A stretch of DNA of 64,000 nt, taken from Exobacillus caeni. GTDB lineage: Bacteria; Bacillota; Bacilli; Bacillales; Guptibacillaceae. The stretch covers positions 186,001-250,000 of the forward strand of contig NZ_SWLG01000007.1 in assembly GCF_005747095.1 (NCBI RefSeq), in the 5' to 3' direction. Numbering within the stretch: position 1 is the first letter of the stretch; every line of letters begins with the position of its first letter. The notes below the pieces were generated by a model, which saw only the letters and a program-made list of their open reading frames with translations, ran no database searches and was not told the DNA's origin. Shown here in pieces: positions 33,849 through 42,554 of the stretch. The translations under genes and the position numbers were made by a program.

Positions 33849-33879
33849 GAAAAAGCATTGCCGCCCTTTGCAGCAATGC
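33849..33879 (-). terminator. Terminator of the acidic lipoprotein gene
   Basis: GCATTGC and GCAATGC pair, and the minus strand continues into a T run. It sits directly after the lipoprotein stop. Confidence 0.8.
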
Positions 33880-33893
33880 CTCGTCGTCCTTCG

Positions 33894-35060
33894 TTAAAAC
33901 ATACTCGTCACTTTTCCAGTTTCTTTATTCACATAATACCAGCCTCTTGTCGCTTTATGGGACTCATCTTCGTTTTTCACAACGTCAAACACGTGGATAA
34001 CATACAGGTCCTTTTCGTCATGATCGTATTTGATATGCACGTCTTTATCGTTTTCAAGATCCAGATGCTCACGTACGAGTTGTTCTGCTTCCTCTTTAGA
34101 GATGTTATTATCCTCAGAATTGTTGTCTTGCGGCAGTTTCTCTTGCTGGACTCCTTCTACGATCCATTTCTCACCGTCATCCTTCATTACAAACGTCATT
34201 TTTCTATGACCGCGCAGTTCGTTGTTACGTTCCTGGACGACGTGATAGGTTGAATCGTCTACTTTCTCAAGATCAAACGACTTTTCTGCCCTGAGCCAAA
34301 CAGGAGCATCCATCGCTTTGGAATATAACGCCCCATCTCTCTTATCAAAATACATATCTACGAGACCAACCGCCCAGTCTTCAGACATGATCGCAGTATA
34401 GTGATCGATCACTTTTTCCTTCGTCGTATATTTTTCCATCTTGCCTTTTGGCCCGGCATAATCGAATACTTCCATGAAAGTCTGTTCATATTCCTGAAGT
34501 ACATTTTTTGCCTGTTGTTTTGTTAACTCAGCTTCTGCAGATTTCTCTTCATCTTGCTTTTCGTTATTTTCCTTATCGGTCAGCTCCTGGTTGTTCTCAT
34601 CCTGTGCATCGTTTTGCTGCTCAGCGGATTGATCTTGCTCTGCTTTTTCACCTTCTGAATCTGCAGTTTCATTTGAGTCTTCTGAAGCATCCGTATCTTC
34701 CTGCTCCCTTTGACCGTCTGCATCCTCACTATCATTCTGCGCTTCCGGTTCTTCAGTACCAGACTGCCCCTCTGAATCGTTTTCTTCGGTAACAGATTCC
34801 TCTTCGTCATTGTTATCAGACTGGTCATCAGTACTATCATCCATGTTTACATTCGTATTTTCATCAGCAGATTCAGAGGAGTCTGTTGCATCATCCTGTT
34901 CTTCCTGCTGATTTGTGTTAATTGTTCCGTCTGACTCGTTATTCATATCCGCTGTTTCAGTTTGGTCTGTTTCCGCTGTTTGATCTGTTGGACTGTTAGC
35001 AGTTCCACACGCGCTCAACATCAATAGGCCGATCAATGAAATAGTTGAAAGAATCTTCAT
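33894..35060 (-). CDS. Lipoprotein with a long acidic low-complexity linker, 388 aa
   Basis: Lipobox LMLSACG places the lipidated Cys at residue 18. From about 20 to 175 the protein is almost entirely Asp, Glu, Ser, Thr, Gln and Asn, a flexible negatively charged spacer. A folded part follows: about 180-290 (LTKQQAKNVLQEYEQTFMEV, GLVDMYFDKRDGALYSKA) resembling exported NTF2-like Bacillus domains, and a tail that reads like a PepSY-type sub-domain (GWYYVNKETGKVTSMF). It probably stands off the membrane and reaches through the wall. ATG at 35060, ribosome site AAAGGATG. Confidence 0.78.
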   Translation of the reverse strand: MKILSTISLIGLLMLSACGTANSPTDQTAETDQTETADMNNESDGTINTNQQEEQDDATDSSESADENTNVNMDDSTDDQSDNNDEEESVTEENDSEGQSGTEEPEAQNDSEDADGQREQEDTDASEDSNETADSEGEKAEQDQSAEQQNDAQDENNQELTDKENNEKQDEEKSAEAELTKQQAKNVLQEYEQTFMEVFDYAGPKGKMEKYTTKEKVIDHYTAIMSEDWAVGLVDMYFDKRDGALYSKAMDAPVWLRAEKSFDLEKVDDSTYHVVQERNNELRGHRKMTFVMKDDGEKWIVEGVQQEKLPQDNNSEDNNISKEEAEQLVREHLDLENDKDVHIKYDHDEKDLYVIHVFDVVKNEDESHKATRGWYYVNKETGKVTSMF

Positions 35061-35215
35061 CGTGTCATCCTTTCTTTATCCCTTTGTATACGCTTTTCAC
35101 TTAATATAGGCCTAATAAACAAAGGAGGTTCGAGTTCCATTAGACCAAAAAAAGAACAGGTCTCCCCATTCTTTTTTCAGGTCGTGCGCCGTACACTTTA
35201 TCGCAGTACCGCAGA

Positions 35216-35254
35216 GCGGGACTGACCCCACTGTTTTTGTGGATAACTTCTAGA
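35216..35254 (-). repeat. Gene-end repeat, copy B
   Basis: On the minus strand, directly after the helicase stop codon: AAGTTATCCACAAAAACAGT, then GGGGTCAGTCCCGC. It contains a perfect DnaA-box consensus TTATCCACA. Confidence 0.8.
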
Positions 35255-38200
35255 TGCTGAGCAGGCTGCGAATTTCGTCCTCTGAAAGGCTTGATAGCAT
35301 GGTTTCTCCTGGCTTGATCACCGCTTCGATCAGCTCTTTCTTCTTTTGCTGCATATCATATATTTTTTCTTCGATCGTTCCTTTAGCAATCAAACGCATG
35401 ACCTGCACCACTTTTTTCTGGCCGATCCGGTGGGCTCTTCCTGCGGCCTGTTCTTCAACCGCCGGGTTCCACCAGAGGTCATAAAGGATAACGGTGTCGG
35501 CTCCTGTAAGGTTCAATCCGGTACCTCCCGCTTTTAAGGAGACAAGGAAAATATCCTTTTCGCCTTCGTTGAAGCGTTCCACCATTTCCACTCTGTCCTG
35601 GGATGGTGTCTGGCCATCAAGATAGAAGCAGTTCAAGCCCTCTTCTTCAAACCTGTCTCTGATAATTCTAAGCATGCTGGCAAACTGGGAAAATACGAGA
35701 AGGCGCTGGCCGTTTTCTCTTGCCGTTTGTACAAGATCCATTAACTGTTCTAGCTTTCCTGATTTCCCTTTGTAATCCTCGACGAAGAGTGAAGGATGGC
35801 AGCAGAGCTGCCTCAACCTGGTCAATCCCGCAAGAATCTTAATACGGCTCTTCTGGAATCCCTCATCCTGTATCGCCGCCACGGTCTCCTGCTGGATTCT
35901 CTGCAAGTATCCAAGGTATAATTCTTTCTGGTTTTTTGTTAACTCAGAAATATGCATCGTTTCGATTTTATCAGGCAGCTCTTTTAGGACGTCTTTCTTC
36001 ACACGCCTTAAAATAAACGGGTTGACCATCTGTGCGATTTTTTCCTGAGAAAAGCCTCGGAATTCTGCCTGTGACGGGAAGAATCCAGGTAAAATAATTT
36101 GCATTAATGACCATAACTCACCGATCGAATTTTCGATTGGCGTACCGCTTAGCGCAAACCGTTTATGTGCGTTGATTTTTCTGGCAGCCTTTGTTGTTTT
36201 GGCGTTTGGATTTTTTACCGCCTGCGCTTCATCAAGAATCAACGTGTTAAACTCAGTGTCCACATAAGAGTCGATATCCTGCCTGATCAAAGGATAAGAG
36301 GTGATCCAAACATCAGCTGACTGTGCATTCCAGAGCAGTTCCACCCGTTCTGACGGCGTACCGGCGATAACCTGCACATCAAGAACAGGAGCAAACTTTT
36401 CAAACTCGTTTTTCCAGTTATAGATCAGTGATGCCGGTGCGACAACAAGCGTCGGCCGGTGATCTTTCGTCTCCTGTTTCTCAGACAAAATATAAGCAAT
36501 GCTCTGCAGTGTTTTTCCGAGTCCCATATCATCTGCCAGAATCCCGCCAAGGTTATAGTGTGCGAGCGATTTCAACCACTTGAAACCTGTCTTCTGGTAA
36601 TCGCGGAGCTCGGCATTCAAATCTTCCGGAAGCTCAAAGTTCAGTTCAGCTGGATTTTTCAATTCGTCGACCAGCCTTTGAAACGCTTTACCGAGACGGG
36701 CAGCATTGGGATTTTGAAGGTTCATCATTTCCTCAAGCTGCGGGCCGCGATAGATCGGCAGTCTGCCCTTTCCTTTCGTGACATCCTCCCTGTTCAGGTG
36801 GAACTCTCTCATCAGCTTGCTGAGTTGTTCCATCTCATCTGTTTCGAATGAGACAAACGTACCTTCCGGCAAGCGGTAATACCGTTTCTTTTCCACAACA
36901 GCTGTCAGGATATTCTGCACCTCGTTCTGGTCGATTCCTTCGAAGTCAAAGGTTATATCGAGCCAGTTTCCGGTCACATCCAGATCTACGGTTGTCATCG
37001 GCTCAAAACCATTTTCTTTTATCAAACTGCCAGTGTCTCCGCTGACAAACACTTCGGCTTTTTCCTCAAGTTCCGGCAGGGTATAGAACAGAAAGTCAAA
37101 GATTTCTTCTTCTCTATTAACATATAACTGTTTTCCGTTAAACTTCATTCCTGCATTTTCAATCAGTTGCATAATTTCGCGTTCTTTATCTGCTTCTCTT
37201 TGTAAGATGGTATCGTCTGCCTGGGACCGCTCATTTTTAAAAGGGTGGATCACCGTTTCACCGTAATGATATTCAACGTTCATTTCGATTCGGTTTTCGT
37301 CAGCCTGGACGAAAATCTTCGTTTGAAGCTGTGGCGCAATAATCTTCTCAGAAACTTCCTGTGAAATTTCAATATTCCCAAGCCTCTCCAGGCCGGGAAG
37401 CACTGTCGATATAAAAGGTTCCATTTGCTTTTGTGTTACTGTCAGCTTCTCTTCTTTCATCATAGCGGGTGAAAACTCACGCAAAAGAGCTTTTTGTTCC
37501 AGAGAAAGATTATAAAGCACCCCTTGATAAAATAAAAACCCGTAAAGATCAAAGAAAGCTGAATCCTCTAGCCCGTCAAAATCAAACTCGTAAACACCGT
37601 CTTTTTCGGTTAGCTGAAATATGAATGGGAGTTCTTCATTTACAAAGTCTACATTTGTATACTGTTTTCCCTGCAACTCAAAGGACAGCGGCCGTTCTTT
37701 TAATAACGGAAAAAGATTTTTTGCCACGAGCGGCGGTATCACTAATTCACGGGCATTTGTCGACCTTGCCCACAAAGAAAAAGAATCTTTATATACCTGT
37801 TCATTTTTATAGGCTTCATACAGCATGTCAAAAATTTCTTTGTCTTCTGTTTCAAGATAATGCTCTGTCGGATCGAACGTGAAATTGTTGGTAATCCGGT
37901 ATGTTGCATTTACTTTTATGCTTTCAAGAAAATCACCGATGTTCTTTATAATATAAGGCCTGTTTTCTCCTGCCCGCAGTTCAAGCGTGATCACAGAATC
38001 AAACGACACGCCGGAAGTGGCAGGACCTTTACATACATATTCGATATGCAGTGGGGCTTTGTAAGTATTTTGCCTGCCTTCTGAAACAGATTGCTCATAT
38101 GCTGAAAACGTTTCGATAAATTGGGCCGTTATCGGGTTTTCATCTTTGACTTGTTTTATGCTGCTTATGTCCAAGTCACCTCTGTCGCTCAGGTTTAGCA

Positions 38201-38462
38201 TCGTGGCAGCAATATGCTTGCATGGGCCATAGCTCTCAAATGCCTGGCAATTGCATCTAACTTCAACCCCATGATCAAGTAGTTCTATGTCAACATGATA
38301 AGCGTCGCTGCCGTAAACAATCGCGCTCCAGGAATTCTGGTCTTCAAGCCTGAGACCGCCCACTCTGCCCTCCTGATAGTAGGAAAGGCCGCGCCGGTAA
38401 ACAAGGTTAGGAAATAGGTCTTTTATATTCTCTTTTGTAAATGAAAAGTTTCTAATTTGCAT
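35250..38462 (-). CDS. SNF2-family helicase with SWIM zinc finger, 1070 aa
   Basis: Swi2/Snf2-type DNA translocase. The SWIM finger near 72-88 reads CNCQAF then GPCKHIAA (Cys-x-Cys, Cys-x-His). A long middle part precedes the ATPase: ADDMGLGKTLQSIAYIL near 647-663 (motif I), LILDEAQAVKN (motif II, DEAQ), ALSGTPIENS (III), LVFSQFASMLRII (IV), LVSLKAGGTGLNL (V) and AAGRAHRIGQKK (VI, Snf2 signature). Length is typical for the bacterial SWIM-SNF2 group (RapA-like relatives are shorter). It is monocistronic with the DnaA-box-like repeat at its end. A role in RNA polymerase recycling or nucleoid remodelling is inferred. Confidence 0.93.
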   Translation of the reverse strand: MQIRNFSFTKENIKDLFPNLVYRRGLSYYQEGRVGGLRLEDQNSWSAIVYGSDAYHVDIELLDHGVEVRCNCQAFESYGPCKHIAATMLNLSDRGDLDISSIKQVKDENPITAQFIETFSAYEQSVSEGRQNTYKAPLHIEYVCKGPATSGVSFDSVITLELRAGENRPYIIKNIGDFLESIKVNATYRITNNFTFDPTEHYLETEDKEIFDMLYEAYKNEQVYKDSFSLWARSTNARELVIPPLVAKNLFPLLKERPLSFELQGKQYTNVDFVNEELPFIFQLTEKDGVYEFDFDGLEDSAFFDLYGFLFYQGVLYNLSLEQKALLREFSPAMMKEEKLTVTQKQMEPFISTVLPGLERLGNIEISQEVSEKIIAPQLQTKIFVQADENRIEMNVEYHYGETVIHPFKNERSQADDTILQREADKEREIMQLIENAGMKFNGKQLYVNREEEIFDFLFYTLPELEEKAEVFVSGDTGSLIKENGFEPMTTVDLDVTGNWLDITFDFEGIDQNEVQNILTAVVEKKRYYRLPEGTFVSFETDEMEQLSKLMREFHLNREDVTKGKGRLPIYRGPQLEEMMNLQNPNAARLGKAFQRLVDELKNPAELNFELPEDLNAELRDYQKTGFKWLKSLAHYNLGGILADDMGLGKTLQSIAYILSEKQETKDHRPTLVVAPASLIYNWKNEFEKFAPVLDVQVIAGTPSERVELLWNAQSADVWITSYPLIRQDIDSYVDTEFNTLILDEAQAVKNPNAKTTKAARKINAHKRFALSGTPIENSIGELWSLMQIILPGFFPSQAEFRGFSQEKIAQMVNPFILRRVKKDVLKELPDKIETMHISELTKNQKELYLGYLQRIQQETVAAIQDEGFQKSRIKILAGLTRLRQLCCHPSLFVEDYKGKSGKLEQLMDLVQTARENGQRLLVFSQFASMLRIIRDRFEEEGLNCFYLDGQTPSQDRVEMVERFNEGEKDIFLVSLKAGGTGLNLTGADTVILYDLWWNPAVEEQAAGRAHRIGQKKVVQVMRLIAKGTIEEKIYDMQQKKKELIEAVIKPGETMLSSLSEDEIRSLLSI

Positions 38463-38628
38463 CTTCTCAACAACTTTCCGAATGTAAAATGTCTATCTCT
38501 CCATTATAGCGGTTGAAGGCTTGATATAAAAGGGAAGGAGAATTCAGGCATCTAAATGACTGTAAAAAGAATCTTTTCACCCTAAAAATGGCATCCTACA
38601 AAATAACAAAAGGATAGGAGGAAAATGG

Positions 38629-39639
38629 ATGGTTACCAATGCTCCAAAATTAACTTCCGCTGAAATCGCGATGATATGGAATACTTATATGGGGGATACG
38701 ATGGCTATTTGCGTTTTAAAACATTTTCTAAACACCACCGAGGATAAGGACGTAGAGCCTATTCTTCGTTATGCTTTAGAACTTTCCGAACAGCACATCC
38801 AAGTTATTAAATCATTGTTGTCTATTGAAAAACTACCTATTCCTCATGGATTTAACGAAGACGATGTAGACCTTGAAGCACCGAAGCTTTTTTCAGATGT
38901 TTCGTATTTGAGGTATATTCACCATATGGGTCGAAGCGGCCTTTCATCATACAGTCTTGCCAGGGCAGTGGCGGCAAGAAAAGACACTAGAAAAATTTTT
39001 CATCATTTTCTCCGCGATGCAGAAAAATTATTTGATAAAAACGTTGAGATTATGCAAGAAAAAGGTGTGTTTATCCGTGCTCCGTATATCGATTATCCTG
39101 GGGAGATCGAGTATGCAGATGACGTAAAATTTTTAGGAGAGTTCCTTGGAAAGCCACGCCCCCTGTTAGCGATTGAAATAGCTCATCTTGGAACAAATAT
39201 CGAGGTGAGCAATGTGGCAAAAACATTATTTTTAGGTTTTAGCCAGGTTGCCCGATCACATGAAATCAGTGATTATTTTAAGAAAGGTTATACTGTCGCG
39301 AAAAAGCACGGCGAAGAGTTTATGACCGTTTTAAGGGATGATGATGTTTCTTCTCCTTCAACATGGGATTCAACCATCACAGATTCAACTGACGCACCTT
39401 TTTCAGATAAGCTCATGCTCTTTCAGGCCAATATTTTAAGCGCATTTGGAATCGGAGACTACGGCCTTGGAATGGCTGCAAGTTTACGAAAAGATCTCGC
39501 AGCAATGTATGCCCGGTTGCTTGTCGATCTCGGACTTTTTGCAGAAAAAGGCGCTAAATTGATGATCAAGCACGGCTGGTTTGAAAAGCCTCCCCAATCG
39601 CTTGACCGAGAGAAGTTGCGAACCATGAATAAGAACTAA
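38629..39639 (+). CDS. DUF3231 family protein, 336 aa
   Basis: Two similar halves of about 165 residues, each a helical bundle. The first begins LTSAEIAMIWNTYMGDTMAI, and the second includes LLAIEIAHLGTNIEVSNVAK and LMLFQANILSAFGIGDYGLG. This is the DUF3231 layout found in Bacillus spore-forming species, loosely related to CotF-type spore-coat bundles and sometimes encoded with acid-soluble spore proteins. Met, His and Glu are common but no catalytic motif is visible. The ATG at 38629 follows TAGGAGG. A long hairpin terminator follows. Confidence 0.87.
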   Translation: MVTNAPKLTSAEIAMIWNTYMGDTMAICVLKHFLNTTEDKDVEPILRYALELSEQHIQVIKSLLSIEKLPIPHGFNEDDVDLEAPKLFSDVSYLRYIHHMGRSGLSSYSLARAVAARKDTRKIFHHFLRDAEKLFDKNVEIMQEKGVFIRAPYIDYPGEIEYADDVKFLGEFLGKPRPLLAIEIAHLGTNIEVSNVAKTLFLGFSQVARSHEISDYFKKGYTVAKKHGEEFMTVLRDDDVSSPSTWDSTITDSTDAPFSDKLMLFQANILSAFGIGDYGLGMAASLRKDLAAMYARLLVDLGLFAEKGAKLMIKHGWFEKPPQSLDREKLRTMNKN

Positions 39640-39726
39640 AAAAGAGGCGAAACGGAGTAGGCGCTGGATATTTTAAAAACTCCGCTTTAATGTAAAAGAG
39701 TATGCCGCATATTTCGCCTCTTTTAT
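39640..39726 (+). terminator. Long hairpin terminator, about 85 bases
   Basis: AAAGAGGCGAAA and TTTCGCCTCTTT form an outer twelve-pair stem enclosing a smaller CGGAGT/ACTCCG stem. The loop is unusually long for a terminator, so it may also be a small structured RNA. Confidence 0.65.
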
Positions 39727-39733
39727 AGCTTCA

Positions 39734-39895
39734 TCAAGGGATTTGATTTTTATTTTGCTTCTTTCTTTCCTCAAATAGTTCCTTTATCATTTCACTCGTT
39801 TTTGAATTATCGATCGCATGTCTTACCGCAACCTCGATCAAAACGTAAAAGATAAAAAGGCCGAGTATTATTAGCAGGATCGCTCCGATGATCAT
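39734..39895 (-). CDS. Small membrane protein, 53 aa (DUF4083-like)
   Basis: The ATG at 39895 sits one base after the stop of the 90-aa gene, and the ribosome site GAGGAG lies within that gene's end. It encodes MIIGAILLIILGLFIFYVLI (one helix), then an amphipathic charged tail HAIDNSKTSEMIKELFEERK. The overlap of ribosome site and stop strongly supports co-translation with the gene above. It resembles DUF4083 proteins found in Bacillus operons, which is uncertain, and its function is unknown. Confidence 0.72.
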   Translation of the reverse strand: MIIGAILLIILGLFIFYVLIEVAVRHAIDNSKTSEMIKELFEERKKQNKNQIP

Positions 39896-39896
39896 T

Positions 39897-40169
39897 CTAT
39901 TTCTCCTCGCTTATATTGTTCCGTTTTCTTTCTAATTTTTTCAAATAAAAGTACAGGCTGAAAAACACGCCGCCAAGGACCGCCAGAATTAGCTTTATCA
40001 TGACATTAATCGAAAGGCCTTCCCCAAGATAACGGAGTGCTTTCTCGCCAGTGCTTACTTCTTTTTCAAAATCGATCACATATCCTACCCCAAAAATATC
40101 AGGCATGCTAAATACCAGATAGAAAACAACACTGAGTAACAACACATTTCGTATGAAGCTTTTCATCAT
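39897..40169 (-). CDS. Small membrane protein, 90 aa
   Basis: Two helices: FIRNVLLLSVVFYLVFSMP (5-23) and LSINVMIKLILAVLGGVFFSLYFY (about 52-75), followed by a charged tail KKLERKRNNISEEK. The ATG at 40169 follows GGAG and starts 12 bases after the MFS stop, so it belongs to that operon, with the 53-aa gene coming next. No known family is recognised. Confidence 0.75.
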   Translation of the reverse strand: MMKSFIRNVLLLSVVFYLVFSMPDIFGVGYVIDFEKEVSTGEKALRYLGEGLSINVMIKLILAVLGGVFFSLYFYLKKLERKRNNISEEK

Positions 40170-40181
40170 TCCGGCTCCACT

Positions 40182-41432
40182 CTATATTATGTTTTCCGCA
40201 TTTGTTTTTACAGAGGAATCGTAACTTAACAGATTCCGGTACAGCAAGGGAACGACCATAATCCATATACAGACGAGGACAGATCCGATCAGCATAATTT
40301 TATCGATGGACATGCCGAAGCTTATCACAACTGAAGTAAGCCCGAGGGAAACAGGGATCAGTCCCATTGAAGAAAACGTTAGCAGACTCATCACCCGCCC
40401 CATCATCTCTTCTTTCACTGAGCTCTGGATCAAGGAAACAACCGGGATATTGGCCATAGGCAACATCGCGCCGAAAAGGGCAACGCAAATCAGGCTCTGC
40501 CATAAAACACTGGTGAAACTTAATAGGGCAAAAAAGATGCCAGCAAATAAAATACCTGTCAAACCAAACTTGATACGGTTGTGCTTAATGTTCAACACCC
40601 CGACTGCTAAAGAACCAAGCAGCATTCCCCCTGCCATACTTCCTTCAAGCCAGCTAAAAACGAGCGAATCGCCGTGAAGGACGTTCTTGGCGAACAATGG
40701 CATCCCCATCTGCATCGGCCCGACAATGAACAAATTCAACAAGACCGTTACCGAAAAAAGAGCAGTCAAGAAAGAATGTTTTTTAACGTAAACGATTCCC
40801 TCTTTTAAGGAAGCAAAGAACTTCTCATCTTTGTCCGATGCTCCTCCCTCTACGTCATATCTTGTTTTAATCATATATGTCAGGATACTGCCTGTCAGCA
40901 GTAAGATGATCGTCGTAGTAAATGCGACTGTATAATCACCGAAGGAAACGAGGAATCCGCCAAGCATCGGACCTAAAATAAAGGACGATTGATTCGTCAT
41001 CTGGTTGATCGAGTTTGCCCGCGTTAAATTTTCTTTATGTACGATTTCAGGCATGATCGCCCCGCCTGCTGACCAGAAAAACGCATCAAGCACACCGAAT
41101 AAAAGCGCGAAACCGACGAATGTCCATATATTGATCATCCCGGTAATCAAAATAGCAACTAGGAACACAAGTAAGATGGCTCTGGTAAAATCCGACCAGA
41201 ACATAATCTTCTTCTTGCTGAACCTGTCTGCAACCACTCCTCCAACAAGCATAAAAATAAGCCTCGGAACACTTGATGCGATAAAGATCAATCCAAGCGA
41301 AGCTTCCAAATCCAATACTTTAACCACATACCATGACTGCGAAAACAAAAAAACGGATATCGCAAAGCTTGAAGCTAACCCGGCGATCCATAACAACAAA
41401 AAGTTCCGATTCTTCCAAACCGACTGATTCAA
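40182..41432 (-). CDS. MFS transporter of the enterobactin-exporter (MFS_3) type, 416 aa
   Basis: Twelve helices are visible over the full length. The N-terminal NRNFLLLWIAGLASSFAISV and GGVVADRFSKKKIMFWSDF near 60-78 (the loop 2-3 motif) are typical of MFS_3 exporters such as EntS-related drug pumps. A mirrored loop, SVKEEMMGRVMSLLTFSSMG near 332-351, lies in the second half. TTG at 41432 is preceded by GGAGGTGTTGG. It is followed by two tiny membrane proteins that could be accessory subunits. The substrate is unknown; drugs or siderophores are possible. Confidence 0.88.
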   Translation of the reverse strand: MNQSVWKNRNFLLLWIAGLASSFAISVFLFSQSWYVVKVLDLEASLGLIFIASSVPRLIFMLVGGVVADRFSKKKIMFWSDFTRAILLVFLVAILITGMINIWTFVGFALLFGVLDAFFWSAGGAIMPEIVHKENLTRANSINQMTNQSSFILGPMLGGFLVSFGDYTVAFTTTIILLLTGSILTYMIKTRYDVEGGASDKDEKFFASLKEGIVYVKKHSFLTALFSVTVLLNLFIVGPMQMGMPLFAKNVLHGDSLVFSWLEGSMAGGMLLGSLAVGVLNIKHNRIKFGLTGILFAGIFFALLSFTSVLWQSLICVALFGAMLPMANIPVVSLIQSSVKEEMMGRVMSLLTFSSMGLIPVSLGLTSVVISFGMSIDKIMLIGSVLVCIWIMVVPLLYRNLLSYDSSVKTNAENII

Positions 41433-41589
41433 CCCCCAACACCTCCGACATGTATTATACCAGAAATAACCAGATAATCTGTCGAATCTTCAGAATCCTT
41501 CCATAATTCCCTCCCTATTATTTTGTTAATTTTCATCAGGAACATTTCAAGAATGCAGCAGAAAACCCTTTAAGGGCACCGCTTTATGG

Positions 41590-41622
41590 AGTTATCCACA
41601 GTTTTTGTGGGGTCAGACCCCC
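41590..41622 (+). repeat. Gene-end repeat, copy C
   Basis: AGTTATCCACAGTTTTTGTG followed by GGGGTCAGACCCCC. It is the best match to the window consensus and lies between divergent genes (MFS and ZIP), 90 bases before the ZIP start, unlike the other copies that touch stop codons. Confidence 0.8.
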
Positions 41623-41681
41623 GTTTCGCTATCAGCCTAAAGGGAAAAGGAGAGTGTAACTAGTTAAAGGACGAAGGATGG

Positions 41682-42413
41682 ATGCTTATGTGGAATGCCC
41701 TATTATGGGGGGCTGTTGCAGGCTCCTCTATTTTGTTAGGAACGGTTACTAGCTTTTTCGTTCCGATGAAGCAAAGGATTCTTGGATATATTATGGCTTT
41801 TGGAACAGGAGCGTTGATCGCTGCAACAAGCTTTGAGCTTTTGTTGAAATCAATTGAATCGAGCGGGCTTCTTTCAACCACGATCGGTTTTCTAGCCGGC
41901 GCTGGTATTTTTACAGCTTTTGATTGGTACCTCTGGAAAAACGGGGCGAGAAAACGGAACCGTTCAAGCGGAGGTTCAAGCAGTGGTGTCGGCTGGGCAA
42001 TTTTTGTTGGAGCTATTATGGATAATATTCCAGAGACAGCCATGATCGGTGTGAGCCTTATCGGTAACAACTCTGTTAGCTGGGCTTTACTCGCTGCCGT
42101 TTTCATCAGTAATTTTCCGGAGGGGCTTTCCAGTTCCAGCGGGCTGTTGGAGGATGGATATTCGAAAAAGAAAATTTTTCTCTCATGGACTGCTGCTGTT
42201 ATTATCACGGCACTGAGCTCCCTCGCAGGTTATGTTTTCTTGAATGGAGCACCTGACCAGGTCAGAGCCATACTTGGTTCTTTTGCAGGAGGCAGCATAA
42301 TCGCAATGGTCTCCTCCACCATGCTGCCTGAAGCTTATGAAAAGAGTGATCCTACTATTGGACTAATTACAGCCCTCGGGCTGCTGATAGCGTTAGCTTT
42401 AAATACGCTATAA
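41682..42413 (+). CDS. ZIP-family divalent metal transporter, 243 aa
   Basis: Probable Zn2+ or other divalent-metal importer in the cytoplasmic membrane. Eight hydrophobic stretches are visible. The central motif GAIMDNIPETAMIGVS near 106-121 and ISNFPEGLSSSSGLLED near 146-162 carry the helix IV and V residues (Asn, Pro-Glu, Asn-x-Pro-Glu-Gly) that bind metal in ZIP proteins. The loop before helix IV holds KNGARKRNRSSGGSSSG rather than a long His-rich loop. The ATG at 41682 follows GAAGGATGG. A terminator follows. Confidence 0.85.
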   Translation: MLMWNALLWGAVAGSSILLGTVTSFFVPMKQRILGYIMAFGTGALIAATSFELLLKSIESSGLLSTTIGFLAGAGIFTAFDWYLWKNGARKRNRSSGGSSSGVGWAIFVGAIMDNIPETAMIGVSLIGNNSVSWALLAAVFISNFPEGLSSSSGLLEDGYSKKKIFLSWTAAVIITALSSLAGYVFLNGAPDQVRAILGSFAGGSIIAMVSSTMLPEAYEKSDPTIGLITALGLLIALALNTL

Positions 42414-42426
42414 AGAGCGTAACGAG

Positions 42427-42453
42427 TAGGCTTTCGATGAAAGCCTATTTTTT
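42427..42453 (+). terminator. Terminator of the ZIP gene
   Basis: TAGGCTTTC and GAAAGCCTA pair perfectly with a three-base loop and are followed by six T. Confidence 0.93.
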
Positions 42454-42554
42454 CACATCACCATCAAGATTGTTTTAAATTAAAATGATTGTGTTTTTCA
42501 CCTTTTAAAGTAGGGAATTAATTTTTTACATTTGAAAAATACGGAGGTTAAGTT

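Noticed and set aside
34508-34840. Frames on either strand within the acidic lipoprotein gene
   Set aside because: They are by-products of the low-complexity Asp/Glu/Ser coding sequence and have no start signals.
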